From contig CAMVCL010000001.1 of the NCBI GenBank assembly GCA_947165975.1, forward strand, positions 1 to 64,000: a stretch of DNA of 64,000 nucleotides, in the 5' to 3' direction. How positions within the stretch are numbered: the first letter of the stretch is position 1; the number at the start of each line of letters is the position of its first letter. A program made the position numbers and the translations under genes. Shown piece after piece: positions 17,743 through 26,081 of the stretch. Under the pieces are notes generated by a model. It had not been told where the DNA came from, made no database searches, and was given only the letters and a program-made list of their open reading frames with translations. Source of the stretch: an uncultured Candidatus Saccharibacteria bacterium (GTDB taxonomy: Bacteria > Patescibacteriota > Saccharimonadia > Saccharimonadales > Saccharimonadaceae).

Positions 17743-17851
17743 TATACATATTGGAGTGTCACATTATTCTGCTGCAAGAGAGGAGTGTGTGCAATCGACC
17801 AGCGATGCGACACCTAGGTGTGTGCAATATACCAGCGATGCGACATTTACA
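17743..17851 (+). repeat. Left terminal repeat L1 with two 33-bp REP-like units
   Basis: It opens with TATACATATTGGAGTGTCA (17743-17761), a perfect 19-bp inverted match to 18835-18853. It continues with two tandem 33-bp units, each starting TGTGTGCAA and containing ACCAGCGATGCGACA. The first unit folds as a stem (GTGT/ACAC, GCA/TGC, TCG/CGA, loop ACCAG). A near copy (L2) lies at 21848-21951. Confidence 0.65.
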
Positions 17852-17907
17852 GGTATTAGGGATAGATAATGATATAATCGATAGAAGAATACAAAATTGG
17901 AGATAAT

Positions 17908-18387
17908 ATGATCTGTAAATACTGTAAATCAAGTCACCTTCATAAAGACGGCAGACGTAATGGCCTTCAGAGATATAGGTGCCTGGATTGTAATAAGAGA
18001 TTTGATGGGGAAATATATACCACTACATTTATTGAGCATTTCGGGATTAAAATCAAGGAGAAACCAACTAATAAGATTACAAGAGATAATTACTGTACTC
18101 CTACAAATAAGACAGAATATGATGATAGGAAAATGATAGAGCTGGCAGAATACTACAAAAAGAATAATATAAAAGTGCCCATTCCGTCATATTATTCTGA
18201 TTTTCCCAATGAAATCTTTATCGATAAAAATACATATACTGACACTTGGGTCAGGAAGCATTATGAAGAGTGTATGTATAATTATGATTTAAATATTAAG
18301 TATTTCAGCAAACTTGATAGGGATGGTTTTAACAAAGAATTAGATAGTTTTATAGAAAAAACCAGATGGAACAGGTTGTTGATTTGA
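17908..18387 (+). CDS. Zinc-ribbon DNA-binding protein of the inverted-repeat element
   Basis: 159 aa. The N-terminus is a treble-clef zinc ribbon like the first domain of IS1/IS1595-type transposases: Cys3-x2-Cys6, then QRYRCLDCNKRF with Cys25-x2-Cys28. The rest (from about residue 40) is charged and Tyr/Lys-rich, with no DDE residues or other recognisable catalytic core. It probably provides sequence recognition for the overlapping GIY-YIG nuclease (22-bp gene overlap). A TATAAT box lies about 30 bases upstream and GGAG sits a few bases before the ATG. Function in mobility is inference from context. Confidence 0.6.
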   Translation: MICKYCKSSHLHKDGRRNGLQRYRCLDCNKRFDGEIYTTTFIEHFGIKIKEKPTNKITRDNYCTPTNKTEYDDRKMIELAEYYKKNNIKVPIPSYYSDFPNEIFIDKNTYTDTWVRKHYEECMYNYDLNIKYFSKLDRDGFNKELDSFIEKTRWNRLLI

Positions 18388-18761
18388 ACGATGCAGCCGT
18401 CAGAGGAATATACTTATTAGTATTAGATGAGTACAAACAAGTATATATTGGGATTTCGGATAACATAAGAAAAAGAATCATAGGACACTGGAACCGTAGA
18501 AAAGAATTCGGTAGACTGATTTTGGGTTCGAAAGAGAATTCGGTACTATCCATAGATTCTTTTGGCCCACTTGATACTACAAGAATTTATATAAAAAGAT
18601 TAAAATGGAATCAAAACATCCATAGAATAGAAGAAGAAATGGTCGCTAAGTTTGATAGTAAGTATTCTCTAAATAGGATAAGAGGCGGTTTAAACGCTGA
18701 TATTCCTAGCGCTATAAAAAAACTATCGATGGTGTCTTCCGTTAAAAAAAGAGACTTATAG
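18366..18761 (+). CDS. GIY-YIG endonuclease of the inverted-repeat element
   Basis: 131 aa. GIY at 14-16 and YIG at 27-29 (ten-residue spacing), catalytic Arg in DNIRKRI (35 or 37), metal-binding Glu89/90 (RIEEEMVAKF) and Asn103 in SLNRIRGG: all GIY-YIG core residues are present. The protein is essentially the nuclease domain alone. It overlaps the zinc-ribbon gene in a different frame, and the right inverted repeat lies about 70 bases after its stop. A homing-type or transposition nuclease is plausible; nothing in the sequence names its target. Confidence 0.7.
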   Translation: MEQVVDLNDAAVRGIYLLVLDEYKQVYIGISDNIRKRIIGHWNRRKEFGRLILGSKENSVLSIDSFGPLDTTRIYIKRLKWNQNIHRIEEEMVAKFDSKYSLNRIRGGLNADIPSAIKKLSMVSSVKKRDL

Positions 18762-18789
18762 TTTCTTGTTGAAATATACAGGTTTTTTT

Positions 18790-18853
18790 GGACGGCAGTG
18801 TTTTTGCACACACCTATTTCCGGACGGCAAAAAATGACACTCCAATATGTATA
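18790..18853 (-). repeat. Right terminal repeat R1
   Basis: Read on the minus strand: GGAGTGTCA, then TTGCCGTCC, then GTGTGTGCAAAAACACT, GCCGTCC. It is the inverted partner of L1 and near identical in layout to R2 at 21661-21752. Confidence 0.6.
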
Positions 18854-18956
18854 ACATTGGCAGATCCAGATTTTTTTAAGGCCTTTTTTACTTTTTATAT
18901 ACCAAGCAAGCAAAATTACGTCCTTATAAAGTGCAAATAGCTGTAGCGATAAGCTT

Positions 18957-20450
18957 TTAATTATCCAGTAAGCATCTTATCGTAAGCCCATTGTTTCGAC
19001 TATAATCATATTCTTCGAATACAGTATCGGGAGTCACGTCGAGATAATGCATATAACCATAAAAACCATTGGTATTCCAATTGTCATGATACGAAGAGGA
19101 CCACCAAGCCCCCCAAAGATTTTGCCCATACGCATTATATTCTTGATAATAGCCAGACAAAGGAGTAGATAGATTATATTGCAAGCTATCCGCATCGGTA
19201 GCATCCTGTGTGGTGCTATACGCACTGAATAATCCATTATATTCACCACCTGCTCCCATTGTAGGCATTCGCCAATTCGCCGGACAAAGATCTTGACTCG
19301 CATCAATGAGAGTATCTGGAACATCTAGGCCATGCTCTTCATCATAACAGTAAGTCCCAACACTAGCTGCACAATAGTTATAATAGATACCCACCTTAGC
19401 CTGACCATTAATAGCTGCTAGACCGTAACTAGTGACAAGCGTGTCCTTACTAGCATTATTAATCATTGGTGCAGTATAAGAATCAAAATCCAAATCTACA
19501 TCCGTTACTGCCACACTACTCCACCCAGTCGTCGTGCTGCCACCATTTAATAGGTTGGTGATGGCTTCTGTCGTAGCATTAGTATTAGATGTATTCATAT
19601 TAGTCGCCGTAACGGAGTCAGTTGGATCTAATGCGAGATTGTCCAGCATCCAACAATTACCATCGGCCAATCTAGCAACATGATAAGCAATATTATCACG
19701 AGAATCAGTTAAAGTATAGACTTGTCCTTCTAGAAGATCACCAGAACAATAAGTAACATCTTGCAAAGTAGTTGCAGTATCCAGCGACACCGATGTAGTC
19801 GGAGCTGCATGAGAAGCCGGATGCACAAGTGTATAAATAACCTGCCCCGAGTATGTATCAGCAGCCTGAGTCTTAGACATATAAGCAGCATAGGTAGTAG
19901 TTAGTGTGGAGCCTGTAGCTTCTGTGCCAATGTCAGTACCAGAATCTCTATGGGCTACTTTAGTATAAGTAGATGGAACTACGTGGTATGAAGTAAAGCT
20001 ACCATTAGTATCTGAATCTATAGTTAATGGATAAGTTGGAGTAGGAGAAGATATAGTAGATAGTTTCATAGCCCAGTTAGATATATCAGGGTTAGGAGTA
20101 GATGTAGCTGTTCCTGTTACTATCTCTTCATTCGTATTACTTCCTATTAGTTTATTGTTTCCTAATGTATTTCCTGTGTAGCCATTAGCATAGATGGAGA
20201 AACCTTCATTATCATTACATACAGCTTTCATGGTAGTAGTGCCTATATCTGCTTGGTAGGTTCCGTTGATGATATTGGCATTGTGAGTATTCATGCCAGT
20301 ACCTTCTATAGAACAAGAGACTGGAACCGTGATGTTGACATTATCTACTGCACTATCATCTGCAAAAGAATATGAAGACATTAAAAATGCTCCAGAAAGC
20401 AGAGTTACTGCTACTAGAGCGATTGGGATAGCTATATATTTATTTGGCAT
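18957..20450 (-). CDS. FISUMP-domain surface protein 1 (no InlB repeat)
   Basis: 497 aa from ATG 20450, chosen because GAAGGA lies six bases upstream; a TTG codon four residues earlier overlaps that site. Signal peptide (about 1-32), then the roughly 190-residue N-terminal domain shared with the other paralogues (CSIEGTGMNTHNANI; ANGYTG), then directly the FISUMP domain (DSRDNIAYHVARL; CWMLDNLAL; CPANWRMPT; AWWSSSYHD; LTIRCLLDN). Unlike the other four paralogues it lacks the InlB-type repeat. A promoter TATAATGGTTATGTAAA resembles that of FISUMP 2 and 4. Probably displayed on the cell surface for adhesion or recognition; inference. Confidence 0.8.
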   Translation of the reverse strand: MPNKYIAIPIALVAVTLLSGAFLMSSYSFADDSAVDNVNITVPVSCSIEGTGMNTHNANIINGTYQADIGTTTMKAVCNDNEGFSIYANGYTGNTLGNNKLIGSNTNEEIVTGTATSTPNPDISNWAMKLSTISSPTPTYPLTIDSDTNGSFTSYHVVPSTYTKVAHRDSGTDIGTEATGSTLTTTYAAYMSKTQAADTYSGQVIYTLVHPASHAAPTTSVSLDTATTLQDVTYCSGDLLEGQVYTLTDSRDNIAYHVARLADGNCWMLDNLALDPTDSVTATNMNTSNTNATTEAITNLLNGGSTTTGWSSVAVTDVDLDFDSYTAPMINNASKDTLVTSYGLAAINGQAKVGIYYNYCAASVGTYCYDEEHGLDVPDTLIDASQDLCPANWRMPTMGAGGEYNGLFSAYSTTQDATDADSLQYNLSTPLSGYYQEYNAYGQNLWGAWWSSSYHDNWNTNGFYGYMHYLDVTPDTVFEEYDYSRNNGLTIRCLLDN

Positions 20451-20561
20451 TGGATCCTTCAATTTACATAACCATTATAGCATATGATCTAAATTGCACA
20501 GTAAAAACGGGATCATGATAAATCACACAGAGAAAAAGGACGCTCCTATAAGAGGAAAAAT

Positions 20562-20638
20562 GGCACGAATACCGCCATTGTGGAGGGCCACAAAAATTAA
20601 CCTCTAACAAGTGGTATTTTTTGTGATTTAAAACAATT
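20562..20638 (+). repeat. tRNA-3'-end/terminator repeat, copy B
   Basis: TGGCACGAATACC, hairpin TTGTGG/CCACAA, then a weakened terminator (CCTCTAACAAGTGG with T run). The same order as copies A and C, in direct orientation. It lies between FISUMP 1 and the orphan 317-aa gene. Confidence 0.6.
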
Positions 20639-20673
20639 ACAAGGGTAAATACAGTATATGCTATAATCATAAT

Positions 20674-21627
20674 ATGCCAATACGACATCAATCATTCATA
20701 AAAGATGGCGACAAAAACGAAAATAAACTCGTAAGTGATTTTGTCGTTACTAGTTCTTCGATGGGAAAGATGTCATTTATGTCTAAAGATGGAAACTATC
20801 TTACAACTGAATATCCCCTGAAAGATCAATCCACAAAAAAGAAGTTTGGGCTAATCACTGCGCTATTAAAAGTCGAAAACAACAGACTTACATTATACGA
20901 TTGTGACCTGACCATTGATGCGAAACCAAAAAAGTTACACTTAATAGAACGTTTGCCCGCTTCAGGTGAAGCAAATGAACATTATTCTGCAACAGTTTCA
21001 GATGGTGGCACTCAACGATTTGTAATTGAAACCGTAAACCGTTATGCATTATGGGATGAAAAGTTGGAGGATAAAGATGTTAATGTCGAGCTATCTGCTT
21101 TCGCTTTTAAGATTGGGGTTTATGATAGTATAGAAGATTTTAATAAGCAATTTGATTTCTTTCCAATCGATACCCCAAATGGGCAAGTCGCTGGTTTTAA
21201 TAGTGAATTTGCAATGATACAAGATGACTATGGGGATGCCCCATTTACTCTTTTCTTAGGCAAAGTCATTGACATCAAGGATGTTAAAGTAAAACTTACT
21301 AAATATAAAGTAGAATTTTCCATTATAGATGTAGATTGTTTCTTAGGAACACTAAAGGTAGTCGCAGGTAAAGATGTATTTGATTTTAGTAAAATAGAAA
21401 AAGGAAAATTACTCGAAATCTCAGCCGATATTAAAGCAGATTTCGGTGTTGATCCTACACCTGAGGCGATAATAAAAAGCCAAACTAAAACACATAATAA
21501 ACCGCAGAATACCGAGAATGTTGATAATGCTGTAACTAGACTCGCCGACGCAAGCTATGATGTCTCTTCAGAGCTGGCAAGCAAAATGAAGAAAGCCATT
21601 AAGAAAATTACCAGAAGAAAAGATTAG
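20674..21627 (+). CDS. Orphan 317-aa cytoplasmic protein, cargo of the island
   Basis: I do not recognise this protein. There is no signal peptide or membrane helix. It is mixed alpha/beta, with repeated beta-rich blocks (MSFMSKDGNYLTTEYPL; RFVIETVNRYALWD; FTLFLGKVIDIKDVKVKL) and a C-terminal basic helix (ELASKMKKAIKKITRRKD) that could bind nucleic acid. It stands alone between tRNA-repeat copies B and C and is followed by inverted-repeat ends R2. TATAAT (20662-20667) is exactly six bases before the ATG, so it should be expressed. A defence or element-maintenance role is possible from context only. Confidence 0.55.
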   Translation: MPIRHQSFIKDGDKNENKLVSDFVVTSSSMGKMSFMSKDGNYLTTEYPLKDQSTKKKFGLITALLKVENNRLTLYDCDLTIDAKPKKLHLIERLPASGEANEHYSATVSDGGTQRFVIETVNRYALWDEKLEDKDVNVELSAFAFKIGVYDSIEDFNKQFDFFPIDTPNGQVAGFNSEFAMIQDDYGDAPFTLFLGKVIDIKDVKVKLTKYKVEFSIIDVDCFLGTLKVVAGKDVFDFSKIEKGKLLEISADIKADFGVDPTPEAIIKSQTKTHNKPQNTENVDNAVTRLADASYDVSSELASKMKKAIKKITRRKD

Positions 21628-21660
21628 TTCTCAAAAAAAATTGCATTGTATCTTGTTTAT

Positions 21661-21752
21661 GGGACGGGAGTGTTTTTGCACACACTTTATGGGGACGGGA
21701 GTGTTTTTGCACACACTTTATGGGGACGGCAAAATATGACACTCAAATAAAG
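21661..21752 (-). repeat. Right-type terminal repeats R2, two tandem units
   Basis: Two 31-bp direct units (on the plus strand GGGACGGGAGTGTTTTTGCA then CACACTTTAT) followed by GGACGGCAAAATATGACACTC. This is the R1 end with one unit duplicated. It abuts copy C of the tRNA repeat. Confidence 0.6.
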
Positions 21753-21760
21753 AGGGGATT

Positions 21761-21835
21761 GGCACGAATACCATTTTGTGGAGGGTCACAAAAATTAACC
21801 CCTAACAGGGGTGTTTTTTATGTTTTGAAACAATA
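21761..21835 (+). repeat. tRNA-3'-end/terminator repeat, copy C
   Basis: GGCACGAATACC, hairpin TTGTGG/TCACAA, then a good terminator ACCCC (21798-21802)/GGGGT (21808-21812) with six T (21814-21819). Together with the adjoining L2 it repeats 17652-17851 over about 190 bp. Confidence 0.65.
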
Positions 21836-21847
21836 TTGGTTCATTGT

Positions 21848-21951
21848 GATGTATATTGGAGTGTCGCATTATTTTGCCGCAAGAGGAAAGTGTGTGCAAC
21901 CGACCAGCGATGCGACACCCCCCTGTGTGCAATAAACCAGCGATGCGACAT
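21848..21951 (+). repeat. Left terminal repeat L2 with two 33-bp REP-like units
   Basis: TATATTGGAGTGTCG, ATTATTTTGCCGC, then two units beginning TGTGTGCAA and holding ACCAGCGATGCGACA, spaced as in L1. No matching right end is seen downstream before 28 kb, so if this belongs to a second element it is incomplete or has been rearranged. Confidence 0.6.
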
Positions 21952-22075
21952 TTATTAGCGCAATTTGTATCATGCTATAATCAATATATGGATACTAGAA
22001 GATTGGTCTCTTTAAGTCGTGAGTTAAAAAACATGCTATAATGGTTATGTAAAAGGTAATACTGAGAAATATTTG

Positions 22076-23845
22076 ATGCTAGAAAATAAACACATAATGA
22101 TCGCTCCATTAGGACTAGTTGGGTTAACTATCCTTTCTGGAGCATTTTTAATGTCTTCTGTTGTCTCAGCAGATGATAGTGCAGTAGATAATGTAAACAT
22201 CACGGTCCCAGTATCTTGTTCTATGGAAGGTACTGGCATGAATACTCACAATGCCAATATCGTCAATGGCACCTACCAAGCAGATATAGGCACTACTACT
22301 ATGAAAGCCTATTGTAATGATAGTGAAGGTTTTGCTATATATGCCAATGGATATACAGGAGATACGCTAGGAAACAATAAACTAATAGGAAGTAGTACGA
22401 ATGAAGAGATAGTAACAGGAACTGCTACATCTACTCCTAACCCTGATATATCTAACTGGGCGATGAGATTATCTATCATATCTTCTCCTACACCAACTTA
22501 TCCATTAACTATAGATTCAGATACTAATGGTAGCTTTACTTCATACCATATAATTCCATCTACTTATACTAAAGTAGCGCACAGAGACTCTGGCACTGAT
22601 ATAGGAACAAGTGCTGAAGGATCTACTCTTACTTCTACTTATGCAGCTTATATATCTAAGACCCAACCTGCAGACTCCTACGTAGGGCAAGTGATCTATA
22701 CACTAGTTCATCCGGCTAGTGAAGAACCACTTCAGCCACGTCCTGCTACTGCTGGATGTATTAATTATTTTGCTAATGCTAGTACATCTATTGGCGAGAT
22801 GCGTTGTCAGCCTGCAACTAATAATGCAAATGTATATCTGTGGGCGCCCAATTTCAAACGTACTGGCTATGGCTTCTCAGGCTGGAATGACAAGTTTGAC
22901 TATTCTGGCAACTTCTATGGTCCTAACCAAACTATCACCGCTCCAGCTGACGTAGAAACAAACGGTCTATCACTCTATGCTGTATGGATCAAATCAGCAG
23001 GTTCGCTCCAGAACTGGAATGGCTGTTCCGGTCTAGCCCAAGGTGCCACTACTGCTCTTACAGATGAACGAGACGGTAATACTTATGCCGTAGCTAAACT
23101 CGCAGACAACAAATGTTGGATGATAGAAAACTTAAGATTAGCAGACAAAGACAGTAGTAACAATGACATCAATCTATCCAGCGCAAACACCCATAATCCA
23201 TCACTTCCTATTACTAATATCTATGACACTACTAACCCTATAACCTCTAACCATCTCTCTACTCCAGTAGATTCCACCCAAACTGCGTGGTGTATATCGC
23301 AAAACTCTTCGGCGTGCATAGATCAATCCATGTTAGATACTAGCAATACTACTCTTTTCATTAATAACACATCTACTAACTATAGAGCCTCTAGCAACGT
23401 CTATTCCTATGGCAATTACTATAACTGGTACTCAGCTACTGCAGGTCATGGAAAACATGGTTCTAGTTACGCTTCTGGTTACACAGCCCCAGGGGACATT
23501 TGTCCTGCAGGCTGGCATCTACCAACTGGTAAAGATGCTACAGGTGACTTTGGTGTACTTGACGTAGCTATGGGTGGTACAGGGACCGATGCTGGAGCAG
23601 TCCAGGCTGCCAAATGGTATTCATATCCTAACAACTTTGTCGATTCAGGCTACCTTATCGGCTCTCCCGCTAACACTCGCAATCTTTATGGAGGCTATTG
23701 GTCGTCATCAGCTGGGAGCGATTATAACGCCTATAGCCTTCTTATCTATGCTGGTTATTTTGTTCGACCAGGCACATATCACAGTAATGGCAATAGCAAG
23801 TCCGATGGTAGGATGGTGCGTTGCGTCGCTGGTGTTAGGCAATAG
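22076..23845 (+). CDS. FISUMP-domain surface protein 2 with InlB-type repeat
   Basis: 589 aa from ATG 22076 (a TTG directly precedes it). Signal peptide (about 1-31), N-terminal domain to about 215, a Listeria-Bacteroides/InlB-type repeat (about 225-300: YGFSGWNDKFDYSGNFYGP; LSLYAVWI), then the FISUMP domain (DERDGNTYAVAKL; CWMIENLRL; YGNYYNWYSATAGHG; CPAGWHLPTG; YWSSSAGSD; VRCVAGV). The first 302 bp, from the -10 box into codon 88, are identical to FISUMP 4 on the opposite strand. It is followed 11 bases later by FISUMP 3, so the two are co-transcribed. No sorting signal is present. Confidence 0.85.
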   Translation: MLENKHIMIAPLGLVGLTILSGAFLMSSVVSADDSAVDNVNITVPVSCSMEGTGMNTHNANIVNGTYQADIGTTTMKAYCNDSEGFAIYANGYTGDTLGNNKLIGSSTNEEIVTGTATSTPNPDISNWAMRLSIISSPTPTYPLTIDSDTNGSFTSYHIIPSTYTKVAHRDSGTDIGTSAEGSTLTSTYAAYISKTQPADSYVGQVIYTLVHPASEEPLQPRPATAGCINYFANASTSIGEMRCQPATNNANVYLWAPNFKRTGYGFSGWNDKFDYSGNFYGPNQTITAPADVETNGLSLYAVWIKSAGSLQNWNGCSGLAQGATTALTDERDGNTYAVAKLADNKCWMIENLRLADKDSSNNDINLSSANTHNPSLPITNIYDTTNPITSNHLSTPVDSTQTAWCISQNSSACIDQSMLDTSNTTLFINNTSTNYRASSNVYSYGNYYNWYSATAGHGKHGSSYASGYTAPGDICPAGWHLPTGKDATGDFGVLDVAMGGTGTDAGAVQAAKWYSYPNNFVDSGYLIGSPANTRNLYGGYWSSSAGSDYNAYSLLIYAGYFVRPGTYHSNGNSKSDGRMVRCVAGVRQ

Positions 23846-23856
23846 AGAGGCTAAAA

Positions 23857-25620
23857 ATGAGGCAAATGATGCGTAAAATGAAGATAATCAAAGAAAGCAA
23901 AGTGCTACTAGCAGCAGGAATGTTAACTCTAGCAACTATTCTTTCTGGACTAGGGTTGCTGTCCAGTGTGGTAGAAGCAACATCCACTTCAGCTAATGCA
24001 TCAGTTAATGTAGCAGAAGCTTGTACTATGACTTCCAATGTAGATAATGCTCATTCTGCTACTATCCCTCCTAATACATATCAAGCAGATATAGGTATCA
24101 CTACCATAAAGATAACTTGTAATGATGCTTCAGGACACGCTCTATACGCAGTAGGATATACAGGAGATGAGATAGGAGGAGAAAATAGTACTAAGTTAGT
24201 TAGTGTAAATGGTGGTAGTACTAATGCTATCGCTACAGGTACAGCTACAAGTGGATCTACTTCTAACTGGGCTATGAGGATAAACACAAGTGGATCTAGC
24301 TTTATAGGAACAATAGACAATAGCTTTAATAACTACCATGCAGTTCCTAATGAATATACTAAAGTAGCTCACTTTAATTCTGCTACTGACCAGAATACTG
24401 GTTCTACCTACCAGACTACTTACGCTGCCTACGTTTCAGGTACTCAGGTTGCTGGCAATTACACAGGTAAAGTTAAATACACTATGGTGCATCCGGCTAA
24501 CGAGTTTGTGCCACATGAAATAGCGTGCAACGGTTGGAAGATTTGCTATAATCCTAACACTGCTTTAGTTGAAGGGCAGATGGGGGAACAAGCAGGTTAT
24601 GACAACTACTCTACTACTTTATTGGCCAGTAATTATAAACGAGATGGCTATGGTTTTGCTGGTTGGTCTGATAAATATGATTATGAGACCAATGAAGATG
24701 CTGATTTCTATGGCCCTAACCAAACTATTACTACTCCAAATGATGTATCCTCTAAAGGCCTTTCCCTCTATGCTGTATGGATCAAATCGGCTGGTTTACT
24801 CCAGAATTGGGATGGATGTAATTCACTAGCGCAAGGTGCCACTACTGCTCTTACAGACGAACGAGACGGCAATACCTATGCCGTAGCAAAACTCGCTGAC
24901 GACAAATGTTGGATGATAGAGAATCTGAGATTAAGTGATGGCCCAATACTTTCGTCTGAGAACACTCATAACCCTTCACTCCCCTTCAACAACTCATGGT
25001 ATTATAATGAATTGCAATCTACCCTTTCTACATCTAATCAACTTTCTTCAACCACGGATCCGACTCAGATTGCATGGTGTCAGTCTGGTTCTGCTTCCTG
25101 TATAGACCAATCCATGGTAGCTACCAATAATACCACTCTTTTTATTGATAATACTGCTTCTGCCTACTCTGCAGAGGGTAACGTATACAGCTATGGCAAT
25201 TATTATAACTGGTACTCAGCTACCGCAGGTCATGGTAAATATATGTCTTATAGCTTTGGTACTCACGTCCCTGGAGATATTTGTCCAATTGGATGGCGTT
25301 TACCTACAGGGTATTCGACCAATCAAGATAGAGGGGAAATAAATGTATTGAATAATATAATTAATAACGGATCTACTGCAGTAAGCAATGGCCTTAGATC
25401 TTTTCCTGCGAATTTTCTTTTTTCGGGAGATATTGAAGGCTCTTCAGTGAGTTATCGTAGAACTTATGGGTATTATTGGACTTCAACAGTAGAAGATTCA
25501 CGATTTAGTGCAAAGGTGCTTTCTTTCTCAAGCGGGATTGTTCATCCTGCGGATATTGGTACTAGTGGTGTTGAGTCCAGGTATAGGGGATATCCAATAC
25601 GCTGTCTTTCGAGTATTTAG
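23857..25620 (+). CDS. FISUMP-domain surface protein 3 with InlB-type repeat
   Basis: 587 aa. Signal peptide (about 10-40), a diverged N-terminal domain (ASVNVAEACTM; TYQADIGITTIKITCND), an InlB-type repeat (KRDGYGFAGWSDKYDYETN) and FISUMP (DERDGNTYAVAKL; CWMIENLRLSDG; GNYYNWYSATAGHGKYMS; YYWTSTVEDSR; IRCLSSI). The N-terminal half differs from paralogues 1, 2 and 4 much more than the middle, whereas the final roughly 60 residues differ from all. AGAGAGG lies seven bases before the ATG. Second gene of the 22-25.6 kb unit. Confidence 0.85.
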   Translation: MRQMMRKMKIIKESKVLLAAGMLTLATILSGLGLLSSVVEATSTSANASVNVAEACTMTSNVDNAHSATIPPNTYQADIGITTIKITCNDASGHALYAVGYTGDEIGGENSTKLVSVNGGSTNAIATGTATSGSTSNWAMRINTSGSSFIGTIDNSFNNYHAVPNEYTKVAHFNSATDQNTGSTYQTTYAAYVSGTQVAGNYTGKVKYTMVHPANEFVPHEIACNGWKICYNPNTALVEGQMGEQAGYDNYSTTLLASNYKRDGYGFAGWSDKYDYETNEDADFYGPNQTITTPNDVSSKGLSLYAVWIKSAGLLQNWDGCNSLAQGATTALTDERDGNTYAVAKLADDKCWMIENLRLSDGPILSSENTHNPSLPFNNSWYYNELQSTLSTSNQLSSTTDPTQIAWCQSGSASCIDQSMVATNNTTLFIDNTASAYSAEGNVYSYGNYYNWYSATAGHGKYMSYSFGTHVPGDICPIGWRLPTGYSTNQDRGEINVLNNIINNGSTAVSNGLRSFPANFLFSGDIEGSSVSYRRTYGYYWTSTVEDSRFSAKVLSFSSGIVHPADIGTSGVESRYRGYPIRCLSSI

Positions 25621-25727
25621 AGGCAAAGACGATGACCATTTATCAGTTGTAAAGGTCTTTATATCTTCTAGCACATAGCTGAGTTTTCATATCTCTAAAA
25701 CCTCCTAGTAACCTCTGGCTATTTTCC

Positions 25728-25761
25728 GAGTTTATCACATTTAAGTGATAAACTCTTTTTT
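25728..25761 (+). terminator. Rho-independent terminator after FISUMP 3
   Basis: GAGTTTATCAC (25728-25738), loop ATTTAA, GTGATAAACTC (25745-25755), then TTTTTT: a perfect 11-bp stem. Confidence 0.85.
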
Positions 25762-25862
25762 CATGCCTCTCATTTCCTTTTTATTTCTCATAATTATAGT
25801 AAGAGCCGGGTGGTAAACCATCTGAGCTAAAAACTATAGACCGATAATCGGAGATTAAAAAG

Positions 25863-26012
25863 TTGGGTGTGACATTAATCAACGACAATGATAAACGAGT
25901 AAAACGAATAGACGAGGCTTTTACAACGAATGATACAGAAAAAAGGCAGAAGTATCGTGAAGCCATCCGGCAGATAGAACAATTGCTGCCTACTGTGGCT
26001 GAGATAGAATAA
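25863..26012 (+). CDS. Small charged ORF, possibly a gene remnant
   Basis: 49 codons from TTG 25863 (GTG at 25869 is the alternative). GGAG (25850-25853) lies nine bases before TTG. The product is helical and charged (DKRVKRIDEAF; EKRQKYREAIRQIEQLL) without recognised homologues. The same frame is open upstream apart from one stop, so it may be the tail of a decayed gene. Confidence 0.3.
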   Translation: MGVTLINDNDKRVKRIDEAFTTNDTEKRQKYREAIRQIEQLLPTVAEIE

Positions 26013-26030
26013 TGAGGAGATATAGGTAGT

Positions 26031-26063
26031 AAAATCACTGAGGTAATTGCCTCAGTGATTTTT
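26031..26063. terminator. Bidirectional terminator
   Basis: AAAATCACTGAGG (26031-26043) and CCTCAGTGATTTTT (26050-26063) form a 13-bp stem with a T run on each strand. It serves the small plus-strand frame and FISUMP 4 on the minus strand. Confidence 0.85.
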
Positions 26064-26081
26064 GTGAGAAGGTCTTATTTC

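Larger units (their letters stand above)
17743..18853. mobile_element. Putative 1.1-kb inverted-repeat element carrying zinc-ribbon and GIY-YIG genes
   Basis: Ends are the 19-bp perfect inverted repeat (17743-17761 and 18835-18853), extending outward by CAAT plus two mismatched bases. Weaker inward similarity includes ATTNTTTTGCCG (best seen in the related end L2) and the shared core GTGTGTGCAA. The interior holds exactly two overlapping genes, a zinc-ribbon protein and a GIY-YIG nuclease, and no DDE, serine or tyrosine recombinase. Related ends recur at 21661-21752 and 21848-21951. I do not recognise this layout as a named insertion-sequence family. No clear target duplication is visible. 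Confidence 0.5.
25621..26081. other. Gap between FISUMP 3 and FISUMP 4: terminators and a decayed reading frame
   Basis: A Rho-independent terminator at 25728-25761 and a bidirectional one at 26031-26063 bracket a stretch whose plus-strand frame reads as two short pieces split by a TAA at about 25846-25848: GGKPSELKTIDR, then the 49-codon piece listed separately. Nothing else is visible. Confidence 0.5.

Noticed and set aside
17908..18387. Naming the zinc-ribbon protein an IS1-type transposase
   Set aside because: Only the zinc ribbon matches; no DDE or tyrosine catalytic residues follow, and the protein is short.
17652..21951. Reading the repeat series as a CRISPR array
   Set aside because: Repeats are few, spaced by kilobases or arranged as doublets, and there are no short unique spacers or cas genes.
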